This document shows, in pieces, positions 40,084 to 48,719 of a stretch of DNA of 64,000 nt (positions within the stretch are counted from its first letter, which is position 1; each line of letters opens with the position of its first letter). Where the stretch lies: contig JAEYWP010000016.1 in assembly GCA_023428905.1 (NCBI GenBank), positions 467,949-531,948 on the forward strand, written 5' to 3'. The position numbers and the translations under genes were made by a program. The notes below the pieces were generated by a model. It was not told where the DNA came from and ran no database searches. It saw only the letters and a list, made by a program, of their open reading frames with translations. This stretch comes from Verrucomicrobiota bacterium (GTDB lineage: Bacteria > Verrucomicrobiota > Verrucomicrobiia > Opitutales > Opitutaceae).

Positions 40084-41376
40084 TCAGAAGCTGACGGTTG
40101 TCTTCAGCACCACGTAGTTCCAAGTCGACCTCCAGGTGGAGGCATCGCCATTGGCCCGCGCGGTGATCCCCTTGGTGCCCTTCAGGGCGTGGACCTCCAG
40201 TTTCACCAGCCACCAGTCAGCCAGGCTGTAGCTTGCGGCCACCGTGGCGTCCTTCAGGTAGGCGGTGTGCGCCGGCACCACATGGATCTCGCTCCCATCG
40301 CGGTCGTCGCGGTTGGCGAAGCTCTCGGCGTAATAGGCGCCCAACTGCAGCTTGTCTGCTGCCTGCCAGGTGACCATGCCGTAGTAGGCGTCCGACTTCG
40401 ATTCGACCGATGACCGCCCGAGCGGCGCGGGGTTGATCGAGACACCCTCGACGGTTGCCCAAAAGTATTCCGCGGCAAACTGCCAGGCGCCCTTCGTGTA
40501 TTCAGCGGACAACGTCTGTTGCGGATAGTCGATCTCGCTCCCGGCCGGCTGGCCGGCCACTGCCGTGTCCCAATAGGCGGCGGGAAAGGCGTAGGCAAGG
40601 CCGCGAACCGCGCTCGGAGCGCTGGCGAGCTGGGCCCAGGTCTTCATCCGTCCGCGGCTCTTGATGCCCTCGGGCTTCATCAGGGTGTAGCCGAAGCGCA
40701 GGCCCTCCACCGGCGTATTCCAGAAAAGGGAAAGATTGAGCAGGGTGTCGGGCTTGATCGATGACGACGCGACCGGGCCAGTCTCATTGACGCCCAGAAG
40801 ATACGGCGTGCTCGCATCGGGCTCCGGGATCCAACCGTAGTTGACCTGGTAGTCCAGGGTGCCGGCGCTGTCTAGGGAGACGGAACCATACAGACCCGCG
40901 CCATCATAGGCGGCGTTGAGCGGCCGCATGGTCTTGCCGTAGATATCGAGCGGCAGGAAGGCGAAGGGGCGGATGACGTCGACGTCCTGGGAATCTCCAT
41001 ACAAACCGAAGGAGGTCTTGTTGCGGCCGGCGCGGATGCCGAGCCATTCCTTGAAGGAGTAGTCGAGCGTCGCAAAATCGAGTGCCAGATCGTTGTACCC
41101 GGCGATCTCGTACGCATAAAGCTGCGCGCCCAGGCGGACTCCGTTCTCGAACCGGTGCGCACCGTTGAGCGTCAGCTCGACGATGTTCAGGTCGACGGAA
41201 TCCCGGGTGTCGCCGAGATAGTTGTACCGGTTTGAATACGCGCTGGTTGCGCTGACCGCCCCGTGGATCGCCACCGGGCCGGCGTCGATTGCATGCGCCG
41301 TGGCGCTGCCGGCAGACGTGACCAGGGCCGCGACCGCAAAACCGCGAACGGCGTTTTTCAAGGATGTGTGACTCAT
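40084..41376 (-). CDS. Outer-membrane porin-like beta-barrel protein
   Basis: The 430-residue protein has a signal peptide ending in SATAHA, followed by alternating amphipathic strands with many aromatic residues (LGAQLYAYEIAGYNDLALDF, WLGIRAGRNKTSFGLYGDSQ) and a C-terminal strand ending YVVLKTTVSF. The terminal Phe is the BAM recognition signal of outer-membrane barrels. The segment GIRAGRNKTSFGLYGD is typical of porins that constrict around anions. It heads the porin/PstS-like/chemoreceptor operon, suggesting uptake and sensing of the same solute. Confidence 0.85.
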   Translation of the reverse strand: MSHTSLKNAVRGFAVAALVTSAGSATAHAIDAGPVAIHGAVSATSAYSNRYNYLGDTRDSVDLNIVELTLNGAHRFENGVRLGAQLYAYEIAGYNDLALDFATLDYSFKEWLGIRAGRNKTSFGLYGDSQDVDVIRPFAFLPLDIYGKTMRPLNAAYDGAGLYGSVSLDSAGTLDYQVNYGWIPEPDASTPYLLGVNETGPVASSSIKPDTLLNLSLFWNTPVEGLRFGYTLMKPEGIKSRGRMKTWAQLASAPSAVRGLAYAFPAAYWDTAVAGQPAGSEIDYPQQTLSAEYTKGAWQFAAEYFWATVEGVSINPAPLGRSSVESKSDAYYGMVTWQAADKLQLGAYYAESFANRDDRDGSEIHVVPAHTAYLKDATVAASYSLADWWLVKLEVHALKGTKGITARANGDASTWRSTWNYVVLKTTVSF

Positions 41377-41699
41377 CGCCCTTGGTTATCGGCGCCCGCC
41401 GGTGCCGCTTGAGGGACCGGCCGCATGTAAGTGATGCCGGCAGACGAGCTCCCCATGTAACCGTCTGGAATTCAGGTAAAAACAGTGTCAAGTAGCGCAA
41501 CTGATAGCTGATCGTGTTTAAGTGCTTCCAAATCAGGTAGGTGCCCATGGGGGAGGGCGACTAGGCCGGTCCGGGCCTAGCGTGAACACGGTGTGGCTGG
41601 CACGGCGCTGGCTATGGTTGCTGTCGCCAATCCTCACCACAACGCACGTGTCCCGGCGCTGCGGCGCCCACGCGTGCCCACCTTAAACTCTGTCACTCG
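41377..41699. other. Intergenic region between divergent porin operon and amidase
   Basis: It must carry both promoters. A TTGACA-like -35 for the leftward operon is visible on the minus strand at 41491-41486, but no clear -10 follows at standard spacing. No gene or notable repeat was seen. Confidence 0.5.
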
Positions 41700-43331
41700 A
41701 TGTTGCGTTTGTTTCGCGCCTCCCTGCCTGCCCTGTCCCTGCTCCTGCTCCCGCTGCCTTCGCGCGCGCTCGACCTGGAAACCGCCACCATCCCCGAACT
41801 CCAGGAAGCCATGAATAGCGGCAGCCTCACCTCGGTGGAGCTGACGCGGGCCTACCTCGCCCGGATCGAGGCCTACGACAAAAAAGGTCCCACCCTCAAC
41901 ACCACCATCACGCTCAACAGCAAGGCGCTTGAAGTCGCGGCTGCGCTCGACGAGGAGCGCAAAACCAAGGGTCCGCGCGGTCCGCTCCATGGCATTCCCG
42001 TCGCGCTGAAGGACAATATCGACACCTTCGATCTTCCGACGACGGGAGGCTCCCAGCTTCTCGCCGGTTCGCTTCCGCCCGACGACGCCTTCATCACAAA
42101 AAAGCTCCGCGATGCGGGCGCGGTCATCCTGACCAAGGTCAACTTAAGCGAGTGGGCGGGCAGCGGTGGCTCCGTCTCGGGCGCGACGGATCCCGAGATC
42201 CTGCGCAAGGGTTTTACGCCCAATGGGTCGAGCTCGATGGGCGGCCAGACCCTAAATCCCCATGATCTCACCCGCGGGCCCTCGGGCTCGAGCGGCGGCA
42301 CCGGTTCGGCCATCGCCGCGGGATTCGCGCAATTCGGACTCGGCAGTGACACCGGCGGCTCTGTCCGCGGACCGAGCTCAGCCAACGGCATCGCCGGGCT
42401 CAAACCAACGCACGGCCTGATGAGTCGCGACGGCATCATTCCGCTCGCCTTGTCCTACGACACGGCGGGTCCAATGGCGCGCACCGTCACCGACGTGGCG
42501 GTTTCCCTGGGCGTGATGACCGGCGTGGATCCGGCGGACCCGGCCACCCTCAAAAGCGCGGGCAAGTTTCAGTCGGACTACACCCCCTTCCTCAAACGCG
42601 GCGCCCTGAAGGGGGCGCGCATCGGCATTGCCCGCGACTTCACCGGCAAGGACGCTGAGGTTGACCGCGTGGTCAATGAGGCTGTTGCCACGTTGAAAAA
42701 ACTCGGGGCGGTGGTGGTGGATCCGATCAAATACCCGGACTACCTGATCGCGGGCAAACAGTCGGTGTACAACATGCTCGTGGCTTCTGAATTCAAGGCT
42801 CAGGTGACGGAGTACCTCAAGACGACCAAGCCGGGGTATCCAAAGAGCTTCGACGAAGTCGTCGCGCTGTCCAACGACCCCAAGACGGAATTCAAGTCGC
42901 CGGGCAAGGCCTTTGGTCTGACTTACACCGCCAGCCAGGCGCTCGACCTCACCGACCCACAGTACCTGGCGCTCAAGAACGAGCAGTTGGCGGCGGTGGA
43001 GGCGGGGATTCTGGCCCTGTTCGCCAAACACAACCTGGACGCGATCGTGTATCCAACGTCGCCTCGTCCGGCCACTCTGATCAAGCCGGCAAACCCGCCG
43101 ACTCCGGGGGCAGGCACGGACTCAGCCACCAGCTTTGCCAACTTCACCGGTTATCCCGACCTGATCGTGCCGGCTGGGATGACCAAGGATGGCTTGCCCG
43201 TGACGATCTCGTTTTTCGGCAAGGCGTTTTCCGAGCCCGCCTTGATCGGCTACGGGTATGACTTCGAACAGGAGACCAAGGCACGAGTCCTTCCCAAACA
43301 CACCCCGACCCTGCCAACTGACACCCTGTAA
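41700..43331 (+). CDS. Secreted amidase-signature-family hydrolase
   Basis: The 543-residue enzyme has a signal peptide (FRASLPALSLLLLPLPSRAL) and the Ser-cisSer-Lys triad of the amidase family. The Lys is in PVALKDNIDT, the cis-Ser in GPSGSSGGTGSAIAAG, and the nucleophile Ser in GLGSDTGGSVRGPSS. LVGLKPT-like sequence (IAGLKPTHGLMSRDG) follows, as usual. It would hydrolyse amides or aryl-amides in the periplasm; the substrate is not determinable. The next gene is another secreted hydrolase in the same orientation, 75 bp away. Confidence 0.92.
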   Translation: MLRLFRASLPALSLLLLPLPSRALDLETATIPELQEAMNSGSLTSVELTRAYLARIEAYDKKGPTLNTTITLNSKALEVAAALDEERKTKGPRGPLHGIPVALKDNIDTFDLPTTGGSQLLAGSLPPDDAFITKKLRDAGAVILTKVNLSEWAGSGGSVSGATDPEILRKGFTPNGSSSMGGQTLNPHDLTRGPSGSSGGTGSAIAAGFAQFGLGSDTGGSVRGPSSANGIAGLKPTHGLMSRDGIIPLALSYDTAGPMARTVTDVAVSLGVMTGVDPADPATLKSAGKFQSDYTPFLKRGALKGARIGIARDFTGKDAEVDRVVNEAVATLKKLGAVVVDPIKYPDYLIAGKQSVYNMLVASEFKAQVTEYLKTTKPGYPKSFDEVVALSNDPKTEFKSPGKAFGLTYTASQALDLTDPQYLALKNEQLAAVEAGILALFAKHNLDAIVYPTSPRPATLIKPANPPTPGAGTDSATSFANFTGYPDLIVPAGMTKDGLPVTISFFGKAFSEPALIGYGYDFEQETKARVLPKHTPTLPTDTL

Positions 43332-43406
43332 GCGGCCGCTTCGCCCGTTCAGTAGTGTGAGTGACGAGCCTCTTGGTTCGTGCACCGACGTGGCCAGGGT
43401 GGATGC

Positions 43407-44627
43407 ATGGGCATCTCACTCCGGTCACGTCTGATTTTCAGCTGTCTCCTGGTCACCCTGCCGTTCGCCAGTGCGCGGGCATCGACGGCACACTGGGTCT
43501 CCACCTGGGTGTCGGCGCAGCAGCTCACGGAGCCGCACAACATGCCGCCCGCGCCGGGGCTCGCCGGCCAGACGCTGCGGCAGATTGTTCAGCCGTCCCT
43601 CTCGGGCACACGGCTCCGGGTGTCGATCTCCAATCAGTACGGCGAGACGCCCCTGGTGGTGGCCTCGGCCGGAATCGCGCGGTCTGCCGGCAACTCCACC
43701 CTCGAGGCGTCCAGCGCCCGCGCCCTGACCTTCAACGGCCAGTCGGGCGTCACCGTGCTCCCCGGCGCACGGCTGACTTCGGACGCCCTGGAGTTTTCCG
43801 TGGCAGCTTTCGAAAACGTGGCGGTCAGCCTCCAGCTCACCACTGTACCCGAAAAGCTGACTGGGCACCCCGGTTCCCGCACAACCTCGTATTTAGTCCC
43901 CGGTGACGCGGTGGCTGCGACCACCCTGAAAGGGGCGGTTGGCACTGACCATTGGTACGTCCTGGCGGGAATCGACGTCCTGGCACCCGCCGAAACCTCC
44001 GCGGTGGTGGTGATCGGCGACTCGATCACCGATGGGCGCGGGTCGACCACCAATGCCAATGATCGCTGGCCCAACGTCCTGGCGCGCCGCTTGCACGCGC
44101 GCCCGGATCATGCCCCCGTCTCGGTGTTGAACCAGGGAGCCGGCGGCGGGCGGGTACTTCGGGATGGCTTGGGTGACAGCGCCCTGCGGCGATTTGACCG
44201 GGATGTGCTGGCGGTGCCTGGCGTGCGCACGGTGGTCGTCTTCAAAGGGGTGAACGACATCGGTGGGGCAATTGGCGCGCGCGCGCGCGGTCAAGCCACC
44301 GACGTGGTGGGCGAACTTATCCTCGCTTACCGTGAAATGGCGATGCGTGCGCGCAGCCACGGCCTTCGCGTGCTCGGGGCCACGATTCTGCCCTTCGAAG
44401 GGTCCCAGTATTACACCCCCGAGAGCGAGGCCGATCGCCAGAAGGTGAATACATGGATCCGCGAAAGCGGGGAGTTCGACGGCGTGATCGATTTTGACGC
44501 GATTGCACGCGACCCGGCCCAGCCGTCCCGGCTCCGCGCCGACGTGGACGGAGGCGACCACCTGCACCCTTCGGCCGAGGGTTATCGCATCATGGCCGAG
44601 GGAATCGACCTGAGGCTCTTCAACTGA
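43407..44627 (+). CDS. Secreted SGNH/GDSL-family hydrolase (esterase)
   Basis: The protein (406 residues from ATG 43407) has a signal peptide ending SARAS. Block I VVVIGDSITDGRGSTTNAND carries the nucleophilic Ser, block III is VFKGVNDIGG (GxND), and block V is DGGDHLHPSAEGY (DxxH). The N-terminal 190 residues are a beta-sandwich often found in this GDSL subfamily (HWVSTWVSAQQLTEP). Such enzymes deacylate polysaccharides or lipids. An in-frame ATG 27 bp upstream would lengthen the signal peptide and looks less natural. Confidence 0.88.
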   Translation: MGISLRSRLIFSCLLVTLPFASARASTAHWVSTWVSAQQLTEPHNMPPAPGLAGQTLRQIVQPSLSGTRLRVSISNQYGETPLVVASAGIARSAGNSTLEASSARALTFNGQSGVTVLPGARLTSDALEFSVAAFENVAVSLQLTTVPEKLTGHPGSRTTSYLVPGDAVAATTLKGAVGTDHWYVLAGIDVLAPAETSAVVVIGDSITDGRGSTTNANDRWPNVLARRLHARPDHAPVSVLNQGAGGGRVLRDGLGDSALRRFDRDVLAVPGVRTVVVFKGVNDIGGAIGARARGQATDVVGELILAYREMAMRARSHGLRVLGATILPFEGSQYYTPESEADRQKVNTWIRESGEFDGVIDFDAIARDPAQPSRLRADVDGGDHLHPSAEGYRIMAEGIDLRLFN

Positions 44628-44657
44628 CGATCAACGGGCGCTCTGGGCCGCGCGATG

Positions 44658-45272
44658 CTAGTCCACCCACACGGCCTGGATCCCCGGGCCGTGGACGCCC
44701 TCGATCAGAATGCCCTCGACATCGGCGGTCTTGGAGGGGCCGGTGACCCAGATGACATTCGGGTCGGGGGGCAGGGCGGCGATTCCGGCCGGTATGTCCG
44801 GCTGGATCGTTTCCGCCTTCACCACCGCAATATGTATCCAGGGAGCCAGCGCCGCCAGGCGGTGGGCGGTGCTACGGTCGGCCAGGACGACCGTGCCGGT
44901 TTCGGCAATCGCGCCCTCCGCCAGCGTAATGCCAAACTGATACGCGTCGAGGCGGGTGGGGTCGAAGGTGGTGCTCAGGGTGATGTTCGGACCCAGCACG
45001 GGCTGGAGCCGCGCCATCAGGCGTTCGTCGCAAAAGCCGAAGGTGCAGCCCTGCGCCTCAAGCAACTGCTTCAGGTCCAAAGCGGTCGTGAGAGGCACGC
45101 CGTTGACCGCCTTCAGCCGCTCGAAAAAGAAGGCCGTCCGATCGGGGCCCTCGGCTCCGGCGCGACGAAGCTGGTCGACCTGCGCTTGCAGGACGGGGCG
45201 CGGCGCCCGTGCAGCCAGCGGGGCGAGGGCGGCGCCAACCCGGCGCAGGATATCCTCTCGGGCAGTACTCAT
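44658..45272 (-). CDS. lutC: L-lactate utilization protein LutC
   Basis: The 204-residue protein is the third subunit of the LutABC L-lactate oxidase. The LUD-domain signature is present: ITLAEGAIAETGTVVLADRS, then PDPNVIWVTGPSKTADVEG and ILIEGVHGPG. ATG 45272 overlaps the end of lutB by 4 bp. It is the last gene of the operon, with a role in oxidising lactate to pyruvate. The lactate comes from lactaldehyde made upstream in the same operon. Confidence 0.9.
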   Translation of the reverse strand: MSTAREDILRRVGAALAPLAARAPRPVLQAQVDQLRRAGAEGPDRTAFFFERLKAVNGVPLTTALDLKQLLEAQGCTFGFCDERLMARLQPVLGPNITLSTTFDPTRLDAYQFGITLAEGAIAETGTVVLADRSTAHRLAALAPWIHIAVVKAETIQPDIPAGIAALPPDPNVIWVTGPSKTADVEGILIEGVHGPGIQAVWVD

Positions 45273-46663
45273 GACGTTTTGTGATCCTTGAACCAGCGGC
45301 GGAAGGCGCCGCCCTTCCAGGCGGGGAGGGTGCGCGTTTTTAGCCAGGCCTGCAGTGCCGGGTGTGGCACCAGGGAGACGGGAACGAGGTTCATCAGGGC
45401 GCCGGCGGTCAATCCTGTCTTCCACAACGAGGGATGGCTCGCGCCAAAGGCGAACGGCGCCATCGAGGGGGTGCCGGCGCTCGCGGCGGCAGCTCCTTCC
45501 TCCTTGGCTCGCGCGCGGAGCCTTAGCAGCAGCTCCGGAATGGGGATGTCGACAGGGCACACCTCGTTGCAGGCGCCACACAGGCTGGAGGCCTTGGGAA
45601 GGTCGGCGAACTGGGCAAAACGCTCCTTTGCAAGGAGGGGCGTCAGCACCGCGCCCACCGGGCCCGGATACACGCTGCGATAGCCGTGTCCACTGGCCTG
45701 GCGGTAGACGGGGCAGACATTCAGGCAGGCGCCGCAGCGAATGCAGCGCAGGATTGCGCGGCAATCGCTGGCAAGTGCATCCGTCCGGCCATTGTCCACA
45801 AAGACCACGTGCATCTCCTCCGGGCCGGACGGTTGGGTGGCGGAGCGGGGTCCGGTGATGAACTCGGTGTAAACGGTGAGCTGCTGCGCGGTGGCGCTGC
45901 GCGCAAGGAGGTTGAGGAAAAGCGAGAGCTCCTGGTCGGAGGGCACCAGCTTTTCGATACCGACGAGGGCAATGTGGAGCTTTGGGGCCGCCAGGCTGAA
46001 GCGGGAGTTGCCCTCGTTGGTCACGAGCACAAGGCGGCCGCTCTCGACCGAGACAAAATTCGCGCCGGTGAGGCCGGCATCCGCCTCCATGTATTTGCGG
46101 CGAAGAAACTCGCGGGCGCGGCGGGTGATGGTGCCCGGGTCGTCGTTGTAGGCGCCGAGGCCGTGTTTTTCAAAACTCTCGGCGATTTCCCGCCGGCTCT
46201 TGTGGATGATGGGCCGGACGAGGTGGCTGGGATGATCATGGTCGATCTGGACGATGAACTCGCCGAGGTCCGTCTCCAGGCACTCAATACCGCGTTTCTC
46301 GAGATAGGCGCCGAGTTCGATTTCCTCGCTGACCATGGTCTTGGCCTTGACGAGTTTCTTCGCGCCCCGCGCCACCAGCAGCTGGTGGACGGCGGCGCAC
46401 GCCTGCTCCGCGGTCGAGGCCCAGTGGACGTGGACGCCGTTGCGCTGCAGCGCCTCCTCCGCCCGCGGCAGGTAGGTGTCAAGGTTCTCAATCACATGCT
46501 GCTTGATCCCTCCCGCCAGTTTGCGGAGCGCATTGGGATCGGAGAAACGGTCGAAGAGGACGCTGGTGCGTTTCTCGTGCGTCGCCTTGGTGCTTTCATA
46601 CACCGACTGGCGGGTGTGGGCACCGAGCCGTGCCGCAAAGGCGTCGATCTGTTGGCGGGCCAT
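45269..46663 (-). CDS. lutB: L-lactate oxidase iron-sulfur subunit LutB
   Basis: The 464-residue protein has an LUD domain in its first 300 residues (VKAKTMVSEEIELGAYLEKR, then VTNEGNSRFSLAAPK) and two 4Fe-4S sites: CIRCGACLNVCPVYRQASGH and SLCGACNEVCPVDIP. It passes electrons from lactate to the respiratory chain. ATG 46663 (MARQQIDAF) is preferred; the longer frame overlaps lutA and is not protein-like. The gap to lutA is two bases. Confidence 0.93.
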   Translation of the reverse strand: MARQQIDAFAARLGAHTRQSVYESTKATHEKRTSVLFDRFSDPNALRKLAGGIKQHVIENLDTYLPRAEEALQRNGVHVHWASTAEQACAAVHQLLVARGAKKLVKAKTMVSEEIELGAYLEKRGIECLETDLGEFIVQIDHDHPSHLVRPIIHKSRREIAESFEKHGLGAYNDDPGTITRRAREFLRRKYMEADAGLTGANFVSVESGRLVLVTNEGNSRFSLAAPKLHIALVGIEKLVPSDQELSLFLNLLARSATAQQLTVYTEFITGPRSATQPSGPEEMHVVFVDNGRTDALASDCRAILRCIRCGACLNVCPVYRQASGHGYRSVYPGPVGAVLTPLLAKERFAQFADLPKASSLCGACNEVCPVDIPIPELLLRLRARAKEEGAAAASAGTPSMAPFAFGASHPSLWKTGLTAGALMNLVPVSLVPHPALQAWLKTRTLPAWKGGAFRRWFKDHKTS

Positions 46664-46665
46664 GG

Positions 46666-47433
46666 TCAGTCGGGTAGAGCGTTGAGCGCGTCGCGCAAGA
46701 TCTGTGCGACGTGCTGGGTGCGGACGGGCCGGCCCTGCTTTTCCGCCAGACCGCCTAGGTGCATCAGGCAACTCATGTCGACCGAGGCGAGGACGTCGGG
46801 CCGCGTGGCGATCACATGGTCCAGCTTCAGCGTTCCCATGCTGCTGGAGACGTGGGGAAAACTGACGGAGAAGGTGCCGCCGAAGCCGCAGCATTGCTCG
46901 GCTTCGCCGAAGGGGAGCAGTTCAACGCCGGGAATGCTGGTCAGGAGGGTTGTGGCTGCCGCGCTGCTCTCTGACCCACGGGAGTGGCAGGAACGATGGA
47001 TGGCGACCTTTGCCGTGTATCGGCCAGTCCAGGACGTGACGCCGAGCGCGTTGACGATGAAGTCGGTCAACTCCCAGGTTTTCCGTCCCAGGTGTGTGAT
47101 CTCATCCCGGTCGGGCTGCTTCTCGAATTCCAGGTCGACTCCGTGCCCGCACATCGCCGCGCAGGATGCGGAGGGCACCACAATGGGAAGTTCGGAGGCA
47201 AAGACCCGCGCGGTGTGGCGGACGACCTGGCGCGACGCGTCCCAGTCGCCAGCGTTGAAGGCCGGCTGACCGCAGCAGGTCTGGCCCTCGGGAAATTCCA
47301 CTTCGCAGCCGAGATGCTCGAGCACCTGGACGGTGGCCCGGGCGACGTCGTCGAAAATCGCGTCACACAGGCAGGTCGCCATGAGCTGCACCCGGCGTCC
47401 GGAGCCGGGTCGGAGGCGGGAAGGCGCGTTCAT
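46666..47433 (-). CDS. lutA: L-lactate oxidase Cys-rich subunit LutA
   Basis: The 255-residue protein has two copies of the CCG domain that bind Fe-S or heterodisulfide-type clusters: GQTCCGQPAFNAGD and EQCCGFGGTFSVSFP, each preceded by a Cys (ASCAAMCGHG and HRSCHSRGSE). ATG 47433 overlaps the rhaA stop as ATGA, which ties lactate oxidation to rhamnose catabolism in a single transcript. Confidence 0.92.
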   Translation of the reverse strand: MNAPSRLRPGSGRRVQLMATCLCDAIFDDVARATVQVLEHLGCEVEFPEGQTCCGQPAFNAGDWDASRQVVRHTARVFASELPIVVPSASCAAMCGHGVDLEFEKQPDRDEITHLGRKTWELTDFIVNALGVTSWTGRYTAKVAIHRSCHSRGSESSAAATTLLTSIPGVELLPFGEAEQCCGFGGTFSVSFPHVSSSMGTLKLDHVIATRPDVLASVDMSCLMHLGGLAEKQGRPVRTQHVAQILRDALNALPD

Positions 47434-48719
47434 CGCTGGGTCGCCACCGCGCGCTCGTATCCATTGACGGCATCGAGCCACTCCAGGCCGACGGGGACGT
47501 TGGCGCGCCGGCAGAGCTCCTCCCAGACTGCGCCCCAGGGCAGCGTCTTGGCGTGCTCCATCAGCGCGAGTTTCTCATGGGGACGGCCCGCGGTCTCTGC
47601 CGCTGCCAGCCGGGCGGACGGGTCCAGCAGGCCCAGCAGGATTGCCTGCCGCGTCGCGCGTGTGCCGATGACATAGGCGGCGGGGCGATTCATCGACGCA
47701 TCGAAGAAGTCCAGCGCGACGAAGACCCGGTCCCAGGCCTTGCCGCGCGCGATTTCTGCAAAGAGCGCCCGCACTGGATCGTCGAGGATGACGACGTGGT
47801 CGCTGTCCCAGCGGATGGGGCGGCTGGTGTGGAGAAGGAGCCGCCGGTGGAAAAGCAGGAAGGCGGAGACCTTGTCGGCGACCGACTCGGTGGGGTGGTA
47901 GTGACCGAGGTCAAGGCAGAGCACGAGGTCGCGGGTCTGGGCGTAGCTGGAGTAGAAGTCCTGCGACCCGACCACAAAATCCTCGCTGCCGAGGCCGAAG
48001 AGTTTCCCCTCCACGGCGTCGACGCACAGGGAGCGATCGATGCTGGTGTCGGAGAAGATCCGATCGAGTGACTCTTTAAGGCGGGCCCGCGGCGACCAGC
48101 GATCGGCCGGGCTGTCCTTGGCTCCGTCCGGTATCCAGTGATTGTTGACACAGGGCGAACCGAGCTCTTGGGCGACCCGGGCGGCGACACGACGGACCGC
48201 CTGGGCGTGATTGATCCAGAAGTCGCGGATGGCGGGATCGCGATGGGAGAGGGTGAAGCCGTCCGACGCCTTGGGGTGGGCAAAATAGGTCGGGTTGAGA
48301 TCCAGCCCGATGTGGCGCTGCTTCGCCCAGTCGACCCAGCGTGAAAAATGTGCGTACTCCAGGGCATCGCGCTCGACCGCGGCGGACCCCGTCTCGGCGT
48401 AGAAGGCATGCAGGTTGAGCCGGTGTTTTCCCGGCAGCAACTTGAGCACGAGATCGAGATCGGCCCGCATCTCGTCACCATTGCGTGCGCGCCCCGGATA
48501 ACTGCCGGTGGCCATGATGCCGCCGGAATCGGTGGCTCCGGTTTTGGTTTCGAGGCCGCGCACATCGTCCGCCTGCCAGCAGTGGAGGGAGATCGGGATG
48601 CTGGTGGCGGCGGCGAGGGCGGCTTCGGTGTCAACGCCCAGCGCGGCGTAAGCCTGGCGGGCGTGGTCGTAGGAGGAGGGGGAGGTCACGGGGGAGGGGT
48701 TAGCCGGCGGACGGCGCAT
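47430..48719 (-). CDS. rhaA: L-rhamnose isomerase
   Basis: The 429-residue enzyme converts L-rhamnose to L-rhamnulose. Family segments are clear: ISLHCWQADDVRGLE, GGIMATGSYPGRARNGDEMR, KHRLNLHAFYAE, then GLDLNPTYFAHPKASDGFTL and DLGHYHPTESVADKVSAF, which hold the metal-binding Glu/Asp/His residues of the TIM barrel. The start at ATG 48719 overlaps rhaB by 20 bp; GTG 48686 (VTSPSSYDHA) is also possible and would avoid most of that overlap. Confidence 0.95.
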   Translation of the reverse strand: MRRPPANPSPVTSPSSYDHARQAYAALGVDTEAALAAATSIPISLHCWQADDVRGLETKTGATDSGGIMATGSYPGRARNGDEMRADLDLVLKLLPGKHRLNLHAFYAETGSAAVERDALEYAHFSRWVDWAKQRHIGLDLNPTYFAHPKASDGFTLSHRDPAIRDFWINHAQAVRRVAARVAQELGSPCVNNHWIPDGAKDSPADRWSPRARLKESLDRIFSDTSIDRSLCVDAVEGKLFGLGSEDFVVGSQDFYSSYAQTRDLVLCLDLGHYHPTESVADKVSAFLLFHRRLLLHTSRPIRWDSDHVVILDDPVRALFAEIARGKAWDRVFVALDFFDASMNRPAAYVIGTRATRQAILLGLLDPSARLAAAETAGRPHEKLALMEHAKTLPWGAVWEELCRRANVPVGLEWLDAVNGYERAVATQR

